Positions 24,353-33,480 of a DNA stretch of 64,000 nt are shown piece after piece. The DNA is taken from contig JBDSDD010000019.1 of assembly GCA_039920745.1 (NCBI GenBank), positions 57,299 through 121,298 on the forward strand, written 5' to 3'. Under the pieces are notes generated by a model that worked only from the letters and a program-made list of their open reading frames with translations, made no database searches and was not told the DNA's origin. A program made the translations under genes and the position numbers. Source of the DNA: Scleromatobacter sp039920745. Its GTDB lineage: Bacteria > Pseudomonadota > Gammaproteobacteria > Burkholderiales > Burkholderiaceae_C. Every line of letters starts with the position of its first letter. Positions within the stretch are counted from its first letter, which is position 1.

Positions 24353-25605
24353 GCCACGGCACGTTCCGCTCGTTGCGCAACCCGAGCTACCGCACCTGGG
24401 CCGCGGGCTCCCTGGTCTCCAACATCGGCACCTGGGTGCAGCGCACGGCGCAGGACTGGCTCGTCCTGACGCAGCTGACGCACCACAACGCCACCAGCCT
24501 GGGCGTGGTGATGGCGTTGCAGTTCGGGCCGCACATCGTGCTGCTGCCGTTCACCGGCTCGGCAGCCGATCGCTTCGACCGGCGGCGCATCCTGATCGCG
24601 ACGCAGTCGGCGATGTTCGTGCTGGCCTTGACGTTGGGGCTGCTGACGCTCACCGGCGTCGTCACGCTGTGGCACGTGTACGCGTTCGCGCTGCTGCTCG
24701 GCTGCGTCACCGCGTTCGACGCGCCAGCCAGCCAGACGTTCGTCTCGCAACTGGTCGGCGACCGGGACCTGTCCAATGCGGTGGGGCTGAACTCGACGTC
24801 GTTCAACATCGCGCGCATGGTCGGCCCGGCGCTCGCGGGCGTGCTGCTGGCGTCGGTGGGCACCGGCTGGGCCTTCATGATCAACGCGGCGTCCTACCTG
24901 GCGGTGCTGGGCGCGCTGTGGCGCCTGCATGCGCACCGCCAGCACGCGAGCGCCCGTGCGTCACGCGAGAACCAGGGCTTTCGCGAGGGCTTGCGCTACG
25001 TGTGGCAGCGGCCCGACCTGCGGGCGATCTTCTGGATGCTGTTGCTGATCGGCACGTTCGGGCTCAACTTCACGATCTTCATCTCGACGATGGCGGTGGC
25101 CGTCTTCCACGCGGATGCGAGCCGCTACGGCCTGCTGATGTCCATCATGGCGGTGGGCACGATCTCGGGCGCGCTGCTGGCCGCGCGCCGGCAGCAGCCG
25201 CGCATCGAGATCCTGATGACGTCGGCGGCCGTCTTCGGTGCCGGTTGCGCGCTGGCGGCGCTGATGCCGACCTATTGGCTGTTTGGCGCGGCGCTGGTGA
25301 TCGTCGGCATGTCGGCGCTGACGTTCGTCAACTCCACCAACAGCTTGCTGCAACTGGCCGTCGAGCCGGCGATGCGCGGGCGCGTGGCGGCGATGCGGCT
25401 GGCCATCGCGCTGGGCGGCACGCCGATCGGCGCACCCATCGTCGGCTGGGTGGCCGATACCGTGGGGCCGCGCTGGGCGATCGGCGTGGGCGCCGCGTCC
25501 GGCTTCGCGGCGGCGGCCGTGCTGGTGCATTTCCTGGTGCGCCATCGCGGCCTGCGCGTGCGCGTGGCGGCCGGACGGCTGCGTTTGCAGGTCGATCCGG
25601 CCTGA
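24349..25605 (+). CDS. MFS transporter (MFS_3/EntS-like)
   Basis: This 418-residue inner-membrane transporter has about 12 hydrophobic helices. The opening SLRNPSYRTWAAGSLVSNIG with TWVQRTAQDWLVL, and the loop DRFDRRRILI, are typical of the enterobactin-exporter-like MFS group. It probably exports a small molecule in exchange for protons. The start overlaps the preceding gene by 4 bp. Regulation by the upstream MarR protein is inferred from the operon. The substrate is unknown. Confidence 0.9.
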   Translation: MSHGTFRSLRNPSYRTWAAGSLVSNIGTWVQRTAQDWLVLTQLTHHNATSLGVVMALQFGPHIVLLPFTGSAADRFDRRRILIATQSAMFVLALTLGLLTLTGVVTLWHVYAFALLLGCVTAFDAPASQTFVSQLVGDRDLSNAVGLNSTSFNIARMVGPALAGVLLASVGTGWAFMINAASYLAVLGALWRLHAHRQHASARASRENQGFREGLRYVWQRPDLRAIFWMLLLIGTFGLNFTIFISTMAVAVFHADASRYGLLMSIMAVGTISGALLAARRQQPRIEILMTSAAVFGAGCALAALMPTYWLFGAALVIVGMSALTFVNSTNSLLQLAVEPAMRGRVAAMRLAIALGGTPIGAPIVGWVADTVGPRWAIGVGAASGFAAAAVLVHFLVRHRGLRVRVAAGRLRLQVDPA

Positions 25606-25835
25606 GATTGCGTGGACAGCGCGACGTAGTTCGCGGGGACGAGGATTAATGCCGCCTGCAGCTTCATCTTGGCGGCGGCGAGGCCGATGAGGTCGAGGAC
25701 GCGCGGGAAATCAGCAAGGCGCGGGGCTTGAGCGCAACAGCCGTTCGCAAAGCCTCGTTCTTCGATCGATTCCCCGCCCCGGTTCACTGGCAATCTTGCG
25801 GGTGAATCGCGCTACAACCGCTGCCCCGGAGCCCC

Positions 25836-27134
25836 ATGTCTGCCCTCAACGAAGATCAAGCCCGCACCTACATGCACAAGCTGCTCGCCGCAATGGCGAC
25901 CGCTGGCGGCTCGGACCTGTTCATCGCCAACGACTTCCCGCCCAGCATGAAGGTGGACGGCGCCATGAAGCCGATGACCACGCAAAAGCTGACCGCCGAC
26001 GTCACGCGTGCGCTGGCCCAGGCAATGATGACCGAGCGCCAGCGCGAGGAGTTCGCCAAGGAGATGGAGTGCAACTTCGCGGTGTCCATCCCGGGCACGG
26101 GGCGCTTCCGCATCAACATCCTGGTGCAGCAGCAGTGCGTGAGCCTGGTCTGCCGCACCATCGCCGCCGAGATCCCGAACTTCGAGAAGCTCAAGCTGCC
26201 CGAGGTGCTCAAGGAAGTCGTGATGGCCAAGCGCGGCCTGGTGCTGGTGGTGGGCGCCACGGGCTCGGGCAAGTCGACCTCGCTCGCCGCGATGATCGAC
26301 CACCGCAACCGCACCTCGTCGGGCCACATCATCACGGTGGAAGATCCGGTGGAGTACGTGCACCAGTCGCAGAAGTCGCTGGTCACGCACCGCGAAGTGG
26401 GCGTCGACACGCACAGCTGGCACCACGCGCTGAAGAACACGCTGCGCCAGGCGCCCGACGTCATCCTGATCGGCGAGATCCGCGACGCCGAGACCATGGA
26501 GCACGCCATCGCCTTCGCCGAGACGGGCCACCTGTGCCTGGGCACGCTGCACGCCAACTCGGCCAGCCAGACCATCGAGCGCATCATCAACTTCTTCCCG
26601 GAAGAGCGCCGCGCCCAACTGCTGATGGACCTGTCGGCCAACCTGCGCGCCATCGTCTCGCAGCGCCTGGTGCGCCGCGAGGACGGCAAGGGCCGCGCGG
26701 CGGCCATCGAGATCCTGCTGAACACGCCGACGATCGCCGAGAAGATCTTCACCGGCCACTTCAACGAGATCAAGGACATCATGTCGCGCTCGAAGGAGCT
26801 CGGCATGGCCACCTTTGACTGGGCGCTGTTCGAGCTCTACGAGAAGCGCCTGATCGGCTTCGAGGAGGCGATCCGCAACGCGGACTCCGCCAACGAGTTG
26901 CGCCTGAACATCAAGCTGCGCAGCAAGCGCGGCGAGCCGTCGGCGCTCGGCGATGCGGGTGGCCTGTCGCTGGACATGGGCGACGACGAGGCCGCGCAAG
27001 CCAAGGTCGATCCGGTGGAAGAGCTGCGCAAGAAGACCGAGGCGCGCCACAAGGCCGAGGACGAGGAGTTGGCGAAGATGCGCGAGAAGAAGCGCCTGGC
27101 CGAAGCCAGCGCCGGCGGCTCACAGGGACGCTGA
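25836..27134 (+). CDS. pilU: type IV pilus retraction ATPase, PilU type
   Basis: This 432-residue hexameric ATPase assists pilus retraction in twitching motility. Walker A is GATGSGKS near residue 140, Walker B is in VILIGEIRDAETM, and the His box segment GHLCLGTLHANS is present. The N-terminal PAS-like domain (SDLFIANDFPPSMKVDG) and the length beyond 400 residues, with a charged C-terminal tail (EELAKMREKKR), fit PilU better than PilT. pilT is not in the window; it usually lies just upstream of pilU. Confidence 0.85.
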   Translation: MSALNEDQARTYMHKLLAAMATAGGSDLFIANDFPPSMKVDGAMKPMTTQKLTADVTRALAQAMMTERQREEFAKEMECNFAVSIPGTGRFRINILVQQQCVSLVCRTIAAEIPNFEKLKLPEVLKEVVMAKRGLVLVVGATGSGKSTSLAAMIDHRNRTSSGHIITVEDPVEYVHQSQKSLVTHREVGVDTHSWHHALKNTLRQAPDVILIGEIRDAETMEHAIAFAETGHLCLGTLHANSASQTIERIINFFPEERRAQLLMDLSANLRAIVSQRLVRREDGKGRAAAIEILLNTPTIAEKIFTGHFNEIKDIMSRSKELGMATFDWALFELYEKRLIGFEEAIRNADSANELRLNIKLRSKRGEPSALGDAGGLSLDMGDDEAAQAKVDPVEELRKKTEARHKAEDEELAKMREKKRLAEASAGGSQGR

Positions 27135-27140
27135 CAGCGG

Positions 27141-27154
27141 GGCGGCCTGCCGCC
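27141..27154. terminator. weak hairpin between convergent genes
   Basis: GGCGG-CCTG-CCGCC lies in the 20-bp gap between the pilU stop and the convergent hypothetical gene. It is short and has no T tract. Confidence 0.25.
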
Positions 27155-27502
27155 TCAGTGACCGGCGCCGAGCAGGCGCTGGAGCAGGTTGCTGGCCCAG
27201 TCGGGCAGCGCATCGCCGAAGGCCTCCGCCTGCGTGAACTCGTCTTCGCCGAGGACGGCGCTGTGGCTCAGCTGGCCCCGGTCGTCGACGGTCAACGTCA
27301 GCCAGCCGTGTTCGGCGGCTTCCCACTCGAACGAGATCGTGCCTTCAGGCTCGACCTGGACGGCGGGTTGCCTCGGCAGCTTCGCGACGAGGCTCAGCAA
27401 GCGCTCGGCGGCTTCGATCGTCTGCGGCGTTGGCGGGGTCCAGCCACGCTCGGCGACCAGAGGTTCGACGTCGTCGAGGGCGGATTGCAGTGCTTTGCGC
27501 AT
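27155..27502 (-). CDS. conserved-looking hypothetical protein
   Basis: This is a 115-residue soluble protein that starts at MRKALQSALDDVEP. It has an acidic, well-balanced composition with Trp-rich segments (FEWEAAEHGWLTLTVDD and a C-terminal LPDWASNLLQRL). There is no signal peptide or membrane helix. I do not recognise the family. It is downstream of the ECF sigma/anti-sigma pair on the same strand, 55 bp away, and could be co-transcribed. Confidence 0.6.
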   Translation of the reverse strand: MRKALQSALDDVEPLVAERGWTPPTPQTIEAAERLLSLVAKLPRQPAVQVEPEGTISFEWEAAEHGWLTLTVDDRGQLSHSAVLGEDEFTQAEAFGDALPDWASNLLQRLLGAGH

Positions 27503-27557
27503 CGGGTTGATTGTCGCGTGGGGGTGCTTGCGCGAGCGCGAACCATTCGCGCCGGGC

Positions 27558-27749
27558 TCAAGTCTCGCTGTGCTTGCGCCAGGCGCGCGTGGCGCGCCGC
27601 ATGAAGTTGAGCTGGCCGACGAAGCGGGCGCAGGCGAAGCAGATCCGCACGTGGACCTGGAGCGCGATGCGATCTTCGAGGGCAATCTCGTTGTCCTCGT
27701 CGGCGAGCATCAGGCGGGTCGCCTGGCGGCAGGTGAGCGTGTTGTCCAT
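27558..27749 (-). CDS. small zinc-finger anti-sigma factor (zf-HC2)
   Basis: This is a 63-residue protein with the ZAS motif Hx3Cx2C (H33, C37, C40) and an upstream Cys7, typical of the zinc-binding anti-sigma domain. It has no transmembrane segment, so it would act as a soluble, possibly redox- or metal-sensitive anti-sigma factor. It starts 5 bp after the stop of the ECF sigma gene, which supports a functional pair. Confidence 0.82.
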   Translation of the reverse strand: MDNTLTCRQATRLMLADEDNEIALEDRIALQVHVRICFACARFVGQLNFMRRATRAWRKHSET

Positions 27750-27754
27750 GCGGT

Positions 27755-28315
27755 TCAGGCCTGGGCCGCGCCGTCGAACCAGCGCACCTGCAGGCACTCG
27801 CGCAGGCGCAGCCGGGCACGGTGAAGCAGCACCCACAGGTTGGTGTTGCTGATCGCGAGCTCGGTGCAGATCTCGCCGGTGTCCAGCTCGAGCCACTCGC
27901 GCATCATGAACACACGCGCCTGCACCGGCGGCAGGTGATCGCAGCACGCCTGCAGGATGTCGAAGAACTGCTGGCGGCTGCACGCGGCGTCCGGATCGCC
28001 CCAGTCCTGCGGCGCCTCGCGCCAGTGGCCGTCCGGCAGGAACAGCGCGTCGTCGAAGTCCTCGTCGTCGTCGCTGGTGGCGACCGACGCCTCGCGCGTG
28101 TTGCGACGGAGCTGGTCGATCAGCTTGTGCTTGAGGATGCCGATCAGCCACGACTTGAGCTGCGACTGCCCGCCGAAGGCGGCCGGGCGCTCGAGCGCGG
28201 CGACCAGGCTTTCGGACACGGCGTCCTCCGCCCATGCGTCGTTGCGCAGCTGCGTGCGCGCGAAGCGCAGGAGCTGCGGGCGCAAGGTCTCGATCTGTAG
28301 CGCGAAATCCGACAT
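27755..28315 (-). CDS. ECF RNA polymerase sigma factor
   Basis: This 186-residue sigma-70 family factor has region 2 (LRFARTQLRNDAWAEDAVSE, LKSWLIGILKHKLID) and region 4 (LPPVQARVFMMREWLELD with the HTH ICTELAISNTNLWVLLHRAR). An acidic linker (ATSDDDEDFDD) joins the two. The adjacent zinc-finger protein is the likely anti-sigma factor. The regulon cannot be read from the sequence; similar RpoE-type units respond to envelope or oxidative stress. Confidence 0.9.
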   Translation of the reverse strand: MSDFALQIETLRPQLLRFARTQLRNDAWAEDAVSESLVAALERPAAFGGQSQLKSWLIGILKHKLIDQLRRNTREASVATSDDDEDFDDALFLPDGHWREAPQDWGDPDAACSRQQFFDILQACCDHLPPVQARVFMMREWLELDTGEICTELAISNTNLWVLLHRARLRLRECLQVRWFDGAAQA

Positions 28316-28376
28316 GCGCTCCCCAACGCGAAATTTGACTGTCGAGTATAGCGAGCGGCCGGCTGCGCAGCACCCC

Positions 28377-29279
28377 CTATGCCGTCGCGGCGTTGCCCAC
28401 CATCGGCGCCCAGTCGTGCGCCAGCAGCGAGGCGATCACGGCCTGCTGCGCCGCGCTGACCGGCCGCTCGGCCTGCATCAGGATGCCGACCTCGCGCACG
28501 ATCGGCACGTCCGCGGTGTGGACGAAGCGCAGGCCGGCAGCGCGCGCGATCGACACCGGCATGAAGGCCACGCCGAAGTTCGAGCGCACCAGGGCCTGGA
28601 TCCAGTCCTCGCGGGCCGAGCTTTGCACGACCTCGAGCGCGATGCCGCGCGTGCGCAGCAGCCGTTCGATGTAGGCCGAGAACTCGCACATCACGCGTTC
28701 GCAGTAGCGCTCGCGATCGAGTTCGCCGATCTCGATCGTGGTGCGCTCGCCGAAGCGGTGGTCGTCGCCAATCGCCACGACGTAGTCCTCGCGAAACAGC
28801 GGCACGGTCTGGAACCGCTTCGGGATCTCGTAGGGCGAGCACATGATGCCGATGTCCACCCCACCGCGATCGAGCGAATCGGTCAGGGCCTCGAGGTTGC
28901 CTTCCTGGAAGCTCAACGCGATGTCCTCGCGGCCCTCCTGGCTGCGCACGAAGCCGGGCAGCACCTGCTGGAAATCGATCGTGCACATCACCCCGATGCG
29001 CACCACCTCCTTCTGCTCGCGGGCGAACAGGCGGGCTTGCTCGCGGGCCTGGTTGGCGCTGTCGTAGATCTGGCGGAAGTTGGGCAGCATGACCTGGCCC
29101 AGTTCGGTGAGCTGCACCGAGTTCTTCGTCCGATCGAACAGCCGGCCGCCGATCGTCTCCTCCAGGCGCTGAATCGCCTTGGTCAGCGCGGGTTGCGACA
29201 CGAAAGAACGCTCGGACGCACGCGTGAAGTTCAGCGTGTCGGCGACGGCCAGGAAATAGCGGATTTGGTAGAGCTCCAT
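28377..29279 (-). CDS. LysR family transcriptional regulator
   Basis: This 300-residue regulator has the N-terminal winged helix MELYQIRYFLAVADTLNF with the recognition part SQPALTKAIQRLEE, then a periplasmic-binding-like effector domain. It is divergent from the 3-hydroxybutyrate dehydrogenase gene with a 162-bp gap, the classical LysR arrangement. The gap contains a perfect 12-bp palindrome, CCGCCGCGGCGG, at 29361-29372. It probably controls the gene run at 29.4-33.5 kb. The effector is unknown. Confidence 0.9.
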   Translation of the reverse strand: MELYQIRYFLAVADTLNFTRASERSFVSQPALTKAIQRLEETIGGRLFDRTKNSVQLTELGQVMLPNFRQIYDSANQAREQARLFAREQKEVVRIGVMCTIDFQQVLPGFVRSQEGREDIALSFQEGNLEALTDSLDRGGVDIGIMCSPYEIPKRFQTVPLFREDYVVAIGDDHRFGERTTIEIGELDRERYCERVMCEFSAYIERLLRTRGIALEVVQSSAREDWIQALVRSNFGVAFMPVSIARAAGLRFVHTADVPIVREVGILMQAERPVSAAQQAVIASLLAHDWAPMVGNAATA

Positions 29280-29441
29280 GCGGGGCAGTCGGCCGAGTGG
29301 CCCGAACCTTACAACTTTCGCGATAACCGGCGGCGATCGGCCCATGAATTGATGCGATTTCCGCCGCGGCGGACGTCTGCCTAACCTTGCGTCCATGCTT
29401 TCGACGACCGCCGCCGAGGGCACCACGCAAGGAGCAACGAC

Positions 29442-30224
29442 ATGTTCATGGGAAAGACAGCACTGGTCACCGGCTCGACGTCCGGCATCGGATTGGGCAT
29501 CGCCCGCACGCTGGCCGCCCAGGGCGCCAGCGTGATCCTCAACGGCTTCGGCGACGCGCGCGAGATCGAGCGCCTGCGCGCCGAGATGGCCGAGACGCAC
29601 GGCGTGCAGGTGCGCCACGACGACGCCGACATGAGCCGGCCCGAGGCCATCGAGGCGATGATGGGCCGGGCGCTGGCCGAGTTCGGCTGCGTCGACCTGC
29701 TGGTCAACAACGCCGGCATCCAGCACGTGGCGCCGGTCGACGAGTTCCCGGTGGACAAGTGGTACGCGATCCTGGCGATCAACCTGTCGGCCGGCTTTCA
29801 CACGACCCGGCTGGCGCTGCCGGCCATGAAGCGGCGCGGCTTCGGCCGCATTGTCAACGTCGCCTCGGCGCACGCGCTGGTGGCCAGCCCCTACAAGTCG
29901 GCCTATGTCACGGCCAAGCACGGCGTCGCCGGGTTCACCAAGAGCGTGGCGCTGGAGGTGGCTGAGGCCGGCATCACGGTCAATGCGGTCTGTCCGGGCT
30001 ACGTGTTGACGCCGTTGGTCGAGAGCCAGATCCCGGCGACGGCCCGCGCACGCGGCATCACCGCCGACGAGGTCGTGCGCGACGTCCTGCTGGCCGCACA
30101 GCCGACGAAGAAATTTGTCACCGTCGAACAGGTCGCCGCGCTGACGGCTTTCCTGTGTTCGGACGATGCCGCCTCCATCACCGGTGCCGTGCTGCCCATC
30201 GAAGGCGGCTGGACGGCGCAGTGA
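29442..30224 (+). CDS. 3-hydroxybutyrate dehydrogenase
   Basis: This 260-residue short-chain dehydrogenase interconverts 3-hydroxybutyrate and acetoacetate with NAD, as in polyhydroxybutyrate turnover. The nucleotide loop is TGSTSGIGLG (residues 10-19), and the catalytic triad is S142, Y155, K159. The segments VNNAGIQHVAPVDEFP and VCPGYVLTPLVE are characteristic of this subfamily. The ATG at 29442 has AAGGAG upstream; ATG 29448 is an alternative. It is the first gene of the run controlled by the divergent LysR gene. Confidence 0.92.
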   Translation: MFMGKTALVTGSTSGIGLGIARTLAAQGASVILNGFGDAREIERLRAEMAETHGVQVRHDDADMSRPEAIEAMMGRALAEFGCVDLLVNNAGIQHVAPVDEFPVDKWYAILAINLSAGFHTTRLALPAMKRRGFGRIVNVASAHALVASPYKSAYVTAKHGVAGFTKSVALEVAEAGITVNAVCPGYVLTPLVESQIPATARARGITADEVVRDVLLAAQPTKKFVTVEQVAALTAFLCSDDAASITGAVLPIEGGWTAQ

Positions 30225-30276
30225 ATCCCGGCCCCAGGCCGCTTTGTCCTCAAGTCAACAAACCCAAGGAGTCTCC

Positions 30277-30765
30277 ATGAACCCCACCTCGCTCACCTTG
30301 CGCCTGCCGCGGATCGCCCTCATCGCCACCCTGGCCGCTGCGGGCGTCGCCCATGCCGGCGAGTGTCCGGCCGACCAGGTCGCCGCCAACGCGCTCGCTG
30401 GCGCGCCGACGGCGCCCGTCGGCATCACCGACACCGAACTCGCGTCCATCGACCTCTCGCAGGAGAACGTCCACCTCGCGCAGCGCCGCCTGCGCACGCG
30501 CCACATGACGATCGCCCCCGGCGGCATCGTGCCGCTGCACAGCCACGAGGACCGCCCCGCGCTGATCCATGTCGACAGCGGCGAGATCTACGAGAACAAC
30601 AGCAAGTGCGCCGTGCCCATCCTGCACAAGGCGGGCGACATTGCGCGCGAGCACCTGGGCACCAAGCACTGGTGGAAGAACACCGGCAGCCAGCCGGTCG
30701 AACTGACCATCGCCGACCTCGTCAACGACGCGAAGCCCGCGACGATGGCCAGGCAAATCATGTAA
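30277..30765 (+). CDS. secreted cupin-domain protein
   Basis: This 162-residue protein has a signal peptide ending at AHAGE. A single cupin domain carries the metal motif in VPLHSHEDRPALIHVDSGE (two His and a Glu). The C-terminal half continues the beta-barrel pattern (HWWKNTGSQPVELTIADLV). It would act in the periplasm; the enzymatic role is unknown. AAGGAG lies before the start. It is 52 bp after the dehydrogenase gene and likely co-transcribed. Confidence 0.82.
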   Translation: MNPTSLTLRLPRIALIATLAAAGVAHAGECPADQVAANALAGAPTAPVGITDTELASIDLSQENVHLAQRRLRTRHMTIAPGGIVPLHSHEDRPALIHVDSGEIYENNSKCAVPILHKAGDIAREHLGTKHWWKNTGSQPVELTIADLVNDAKPATMARQIM

Positions 30766-30832
30766 GGACTGCGGCCCTTCGCGCGACCCAGAGGCGCAGG
30801 GCCCCAATTGCGGCCACGAACCAAGGAACCCC

Positions 30833-31966
30833 ATGACCACCGCCACAGCGCCCGCCGCCCGAGGCTCGCGCACGCCATCGCCATCGCCATCGCCGGGTCA
30901 GATCGTCCTGGTGCTCCAGGGCGGCGGCGCCCTGGGCGCCTACCAGGTGGGCGTCTACGAAGCGATGCACGACGCGGGCATCGAGCCCGACTGGGTCATC
31001 GGCACGTCGATCGGCGCGATCAACGCGGCGCTGATCGCCGGCAACGCGCCCGCCGACCGCATGGAGCGGCTCAACGCGTTCTGGCGCCATGTCGAGACGC
31101 CACGCGGCGTCGCTGGGCCGTTCGACTGGCTGGGCATGGGCAACCTCGTGGCCAACATGACCACGGTGATGCGCGGCATCCCGGCTTTCTTCGAGCCCAA
31201 CGTCGCGGCGCTGCGGGGTTCGCGCGCAGACGTGGGCGTCGAGCAGGCGGCCTACTACAGCACCGACCCGCTGCGCCAGACGCTGCGCGACCTGGTGGAC
31301 TTCGACAGCCTGGCGGACGGCGCGGTGCGCCTGACGGTAGGCGCCGTCAACGCGAACTCCGGCGCCATGCGCTACTTCGACAGCCGGCGCGAAGCGCTGG
31401 GGGTCGACCACGTGATGGCCTCTGGCGCCTTGCCGCCCGCGTTCCCCGCGGTGCGCATCGACGGCCAGCCCTACTGGGACGGCGGCCTCTACTCGAACAC
31501 GCCGATCGAGGCCGTCCTCGACGACAACCCGCGCCGCGATTCGCTGATCTTCGCCGTCAACGTCTGGCACCAGACGGGCCCGGAGCCGGAGTCGATCTGG
31601 CAGGTGATGGGACGGCAGAAGGACATCCAGTTCGCCAGCCGCGCCGACAGCCACATCCTGCGCCAGAAGCAGATCCATCGGCTGCGCCACGTGATCCGCG
31701 AGCTTGCGAAGGAACTGCCCACCGGCCGGCAGCGCGATGCCCATGTGCGCGAGCTCGCCGCCTTCGGTTGCAGCACCACGATGCACGTCGCGCACCTTGT
31801 CGCACCGCGCCTGGAGGCCGAGGACAGCACCAAGGACATCGATTTCTCGCCCGCCGGCGTGCGCGCGCGGCGCGAGGCCGGCTACGCCGACACCCGGCGA
31901 ATGCTCGAACGCTCGCCGTGGCGGTCTCCCACCGACCCCATCGAGGGTGTGATCGAGCACCGCTGA
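30833..31966 (+). CDS. patatin-like phospholipase with DUF3734
   Basis: This 377-residue protein has the patatin oxyanion loop GGGALGAYQVGV, the nucleophile S59 in GTSIG, and the catalytic D216 in DGGLYSN. The C-terminal third matches the DUF3734 extension. The family hydrolyses acyl esters. The position next to 3-hydroxybutyrate dehydrogenase recurs in Betaproteobacteria and suggests a link to polyhydroxyalkanoate or lipid turnover; that link is inference. There is no signal peptide. Confidence 0.9.
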   Translation: MTTATAPAARGSRTPSPSPSPGQIVLVLQGGGALGAYQVGVYEAMHDAGIEPDWVIGTSIGAINAALIAGNAPADRMERLNAFWRHVETPRGVAGPFDWLGMGNLVANMTTVMRGIPAFFEPNVAALRGSRADVGVEQAAYYSTDPLRQTLRDLVDFDSLADGAVRLTVGAVNANSGAMRYFDSRREALGVDHVMASGALPPAFPAVRIDGQPYWDGGLYSNTPIEAVLDDNPRRDSLIFAVNVWHQTGPEPESIWQVMGRQKDIQFASRADSHILRQKQIHRLRHVIRELAKELPTGRQRDAHVRELAAFGCSTTMHVAHLVAPRLEAEDSTKDIDFSPAGVRARREAGYADTRRMLERSPWRSPTDPIEGVIEHR

Positions 31967-32038
31967 GGCGCCAGGAACAGCCATGACCGATCTCTCATTG
32001 ATGCGATCGCCCATCTTCGACCGTCCGTGGAGGCGCAC

Positions 32039-33019
32039 GTGGACTTCATGATCCGCGGCATCGCCTTCTGTGCCGCGGCGGCCTGCGCGGCGCTGATGGG
32101 CTTCGCGATCCAGCGCGGCGCGACCTGCACGGTGGCCGCCGTCGACCAGGTGCTCAGCGAGCGGCGCTTCCTGCGCCTGGCCGCGCTCGTCGAAGCATCG
32201 ATGTGGGTCAGCGGCGGCTTGCTGATCCTCTACGAACTGGGCGGGCTGGTCGAGGTGCCGATGGGCTATGCGCTGACCGCCCGCACCCTCGCCGGCGCGG
32301 CGTTGCTGGGCCTGGGCGCGTTCGTCAACCGCGCCTGCGTGTTCGGCGCGATCGCCCGCTTCGGCTCGGGGGAGTGGGTCTACGCGGCCACGCCGCTGGG
32401 CTTCTACCTGGGCTGCCTGGCCACCGGACGGCTGGTCGCGTCGGCGCCCCCCGAGCGGCTCGCCTCGAGCTCGATCGTGCTCGCCGCGCCGGGTCTGGTC
32501 GGCGGGCTGGTCGCGGTCTGGTTCGCGTGGCGCGTCGGCGCCGCCGTGGTTCGCGGCCGTCGAATGATCCCGGCGCTGGTGACCGAGGGCCTGTGGGCTC
32601 CGCATGCCGCCACCGGCGTCATCGGCCTGGCCTTCCTGGCGATGCTGCTCCTGGTCGGCTCCTGGGCCTGGACCGACGCCGTCGCCGAGCTGGCCCGCGG
32701 CTCGACTCGCGGACTCGCCGCGCGCTTGCTGCTCGCGGCCTGCCTGCTCGCGGGCGCCGTGATCGGTGGCTGGCGGGCAGGGCGGTTGCGCCGCGTGCCG
32801 ATCGGCGCCGTCGCGCTGCTGCGGTGCGTGGCGGGCGGCGCCATGATGGGCTGGGGCAGCCTGCTGATCCCCGGCAGCAACGACGGACTGATCCTCGTGG
32901 GCATGCCGCTGTTGTGGCCCTATGCCTGGGCCGCCTTCCTCACGATGTGCGCGGCCATTGGGGCGGCGCAAACCCTGCAGGCGCGTTTCGCGCCGCGACG
33001 CGCGCTGGTCCGGGCCTGA
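32039..33019 (+). CDS. YeeE/YedE family membrane protein
   Basis: This is a 326-residue protein with about nine hydrophobic helices. Conserved Cys-containing segments FAIQRGATCTVAA and NRACVFGAIARFGSG fit the YeeE/YedE (DUF395) family, whose characterised members import thiosulfate. A later GWGSLLIPGSNDG segment is also typical. The start is the GTG at 32039, preceded by TGGAGG; a GTG at 32027 and an ATG at 32048 are alternatives. Whether it transports sulfur compounds here is unproven. It lies 72 bp after the patatin gene. Confidence 0.82.
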   Translation: MDFMIRGIAFCAAAACAALMGFAIQRGATCTVAAVDQVLSERRFLRLAALVEASMWVSGGLLILYELGGLVEVPMGYALTARTLAGAALLGLGAFVNRACVFGAIARFGSGEWVYAATPLGFYLGCLATGRLVASAPPERLASSSIVLAAPGLVGGLVAVWFAWRVGAAVVRGRRMIPALVTEGLWAPHAATGVIGLAFLAMLLLVGSWAWTDAVAELARGSTRGLAARLLLAACLLAGAVIGGWRAGRLRRVPIGAVALLRCVAGGAMMGWGSLLIPGSNDGLILVGMPLLWPYAWAAFLTMCAAIGAAQTLQARFAPRRALVRA

Positions 33020-33147
33020 CCCGTGCGACCCCAACCCGATTCGAAGGTGAAGGAGGCCGGCCCCGGCTCCTTGCACCAATCTTGCGGGCTCACCCGCCCA
33101 TCCTGTCCGCGGCCATCTCTCCAATCCAACCCCTTGAAGGAACCACC

Positions 33148-33465
33148 ATGAACGCCACCCCTCGCCACGTGCTGACCACCGCCACCCTGATCGCCGCCCT
33201 GGCGGCCTCGGCCTGGCCCGCCCAAGCAGCCGACTCGCGCAGCGAGGATCGACAGCGCTATTTCCAGATGTCCAACATGGACGCCGACAAGGACGGCATG
33301 GTCAGCAAGAAGGAGTTCATGGCCATGGTCGCCAAGACCTGGGACATGCACATGGCCGACATGGCCAAGGACGGCGGTGCGCCCGCGCCGAAGATGAAGG
33401 ACAAGATGACGCTCGAGCAGTACCGCGAGTTCGCCCATATGTTCGGGCTCGATATCGGCAACTGA
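33148..33465 (+). CDS. secreted EF-hand protein
   Basis: This 105-residue protein has a signal peptide ending at AQAAD. One canonical calcium loop, D45-A-D-K-D-G-M-V-S-K-K-E56, is followed by a Met-rich helix (WDMHMADMAK). The second half (MTLEQYREFAHMFGLD) looks like a degenerate second hand. It would be a periplasmic calcium-binding protein. GAAGGA precedes the start. It is the last gene of the run and ends at two hairpins. Confidence 0.82.
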   Translation: MNATPRHVLTTATLIAALAASAWPAQAADSRSEDRQRYFQMSNMDADKDGMVSKKEFMAMVAKTWDMHMADMAKDGGAPAPKMKDKMTLEQYREFAHMFGLDIGN

Positions 33466-33480
33466 TCCGCGAAGCATCGG

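Noticed and set aside
25606..25793. Protein-like stretch on the minus strand between the MFS gene and pilU (LIGLAAAKMKLQAALILVPA)
   Set aside because: The frame continues antisense into the MFS gene without a stop and has no good start. It may be a gene remnant but cannot be supported.
32203..33465. A long plus-strand frame covering the YeeE/YedE gene and the EF-hand gene
   Set aside because: Only its last 105 codons, with their own ribosome site and signal peptide, are a real gene; the upstream part is out of frame with the YeeE/YedE protein.
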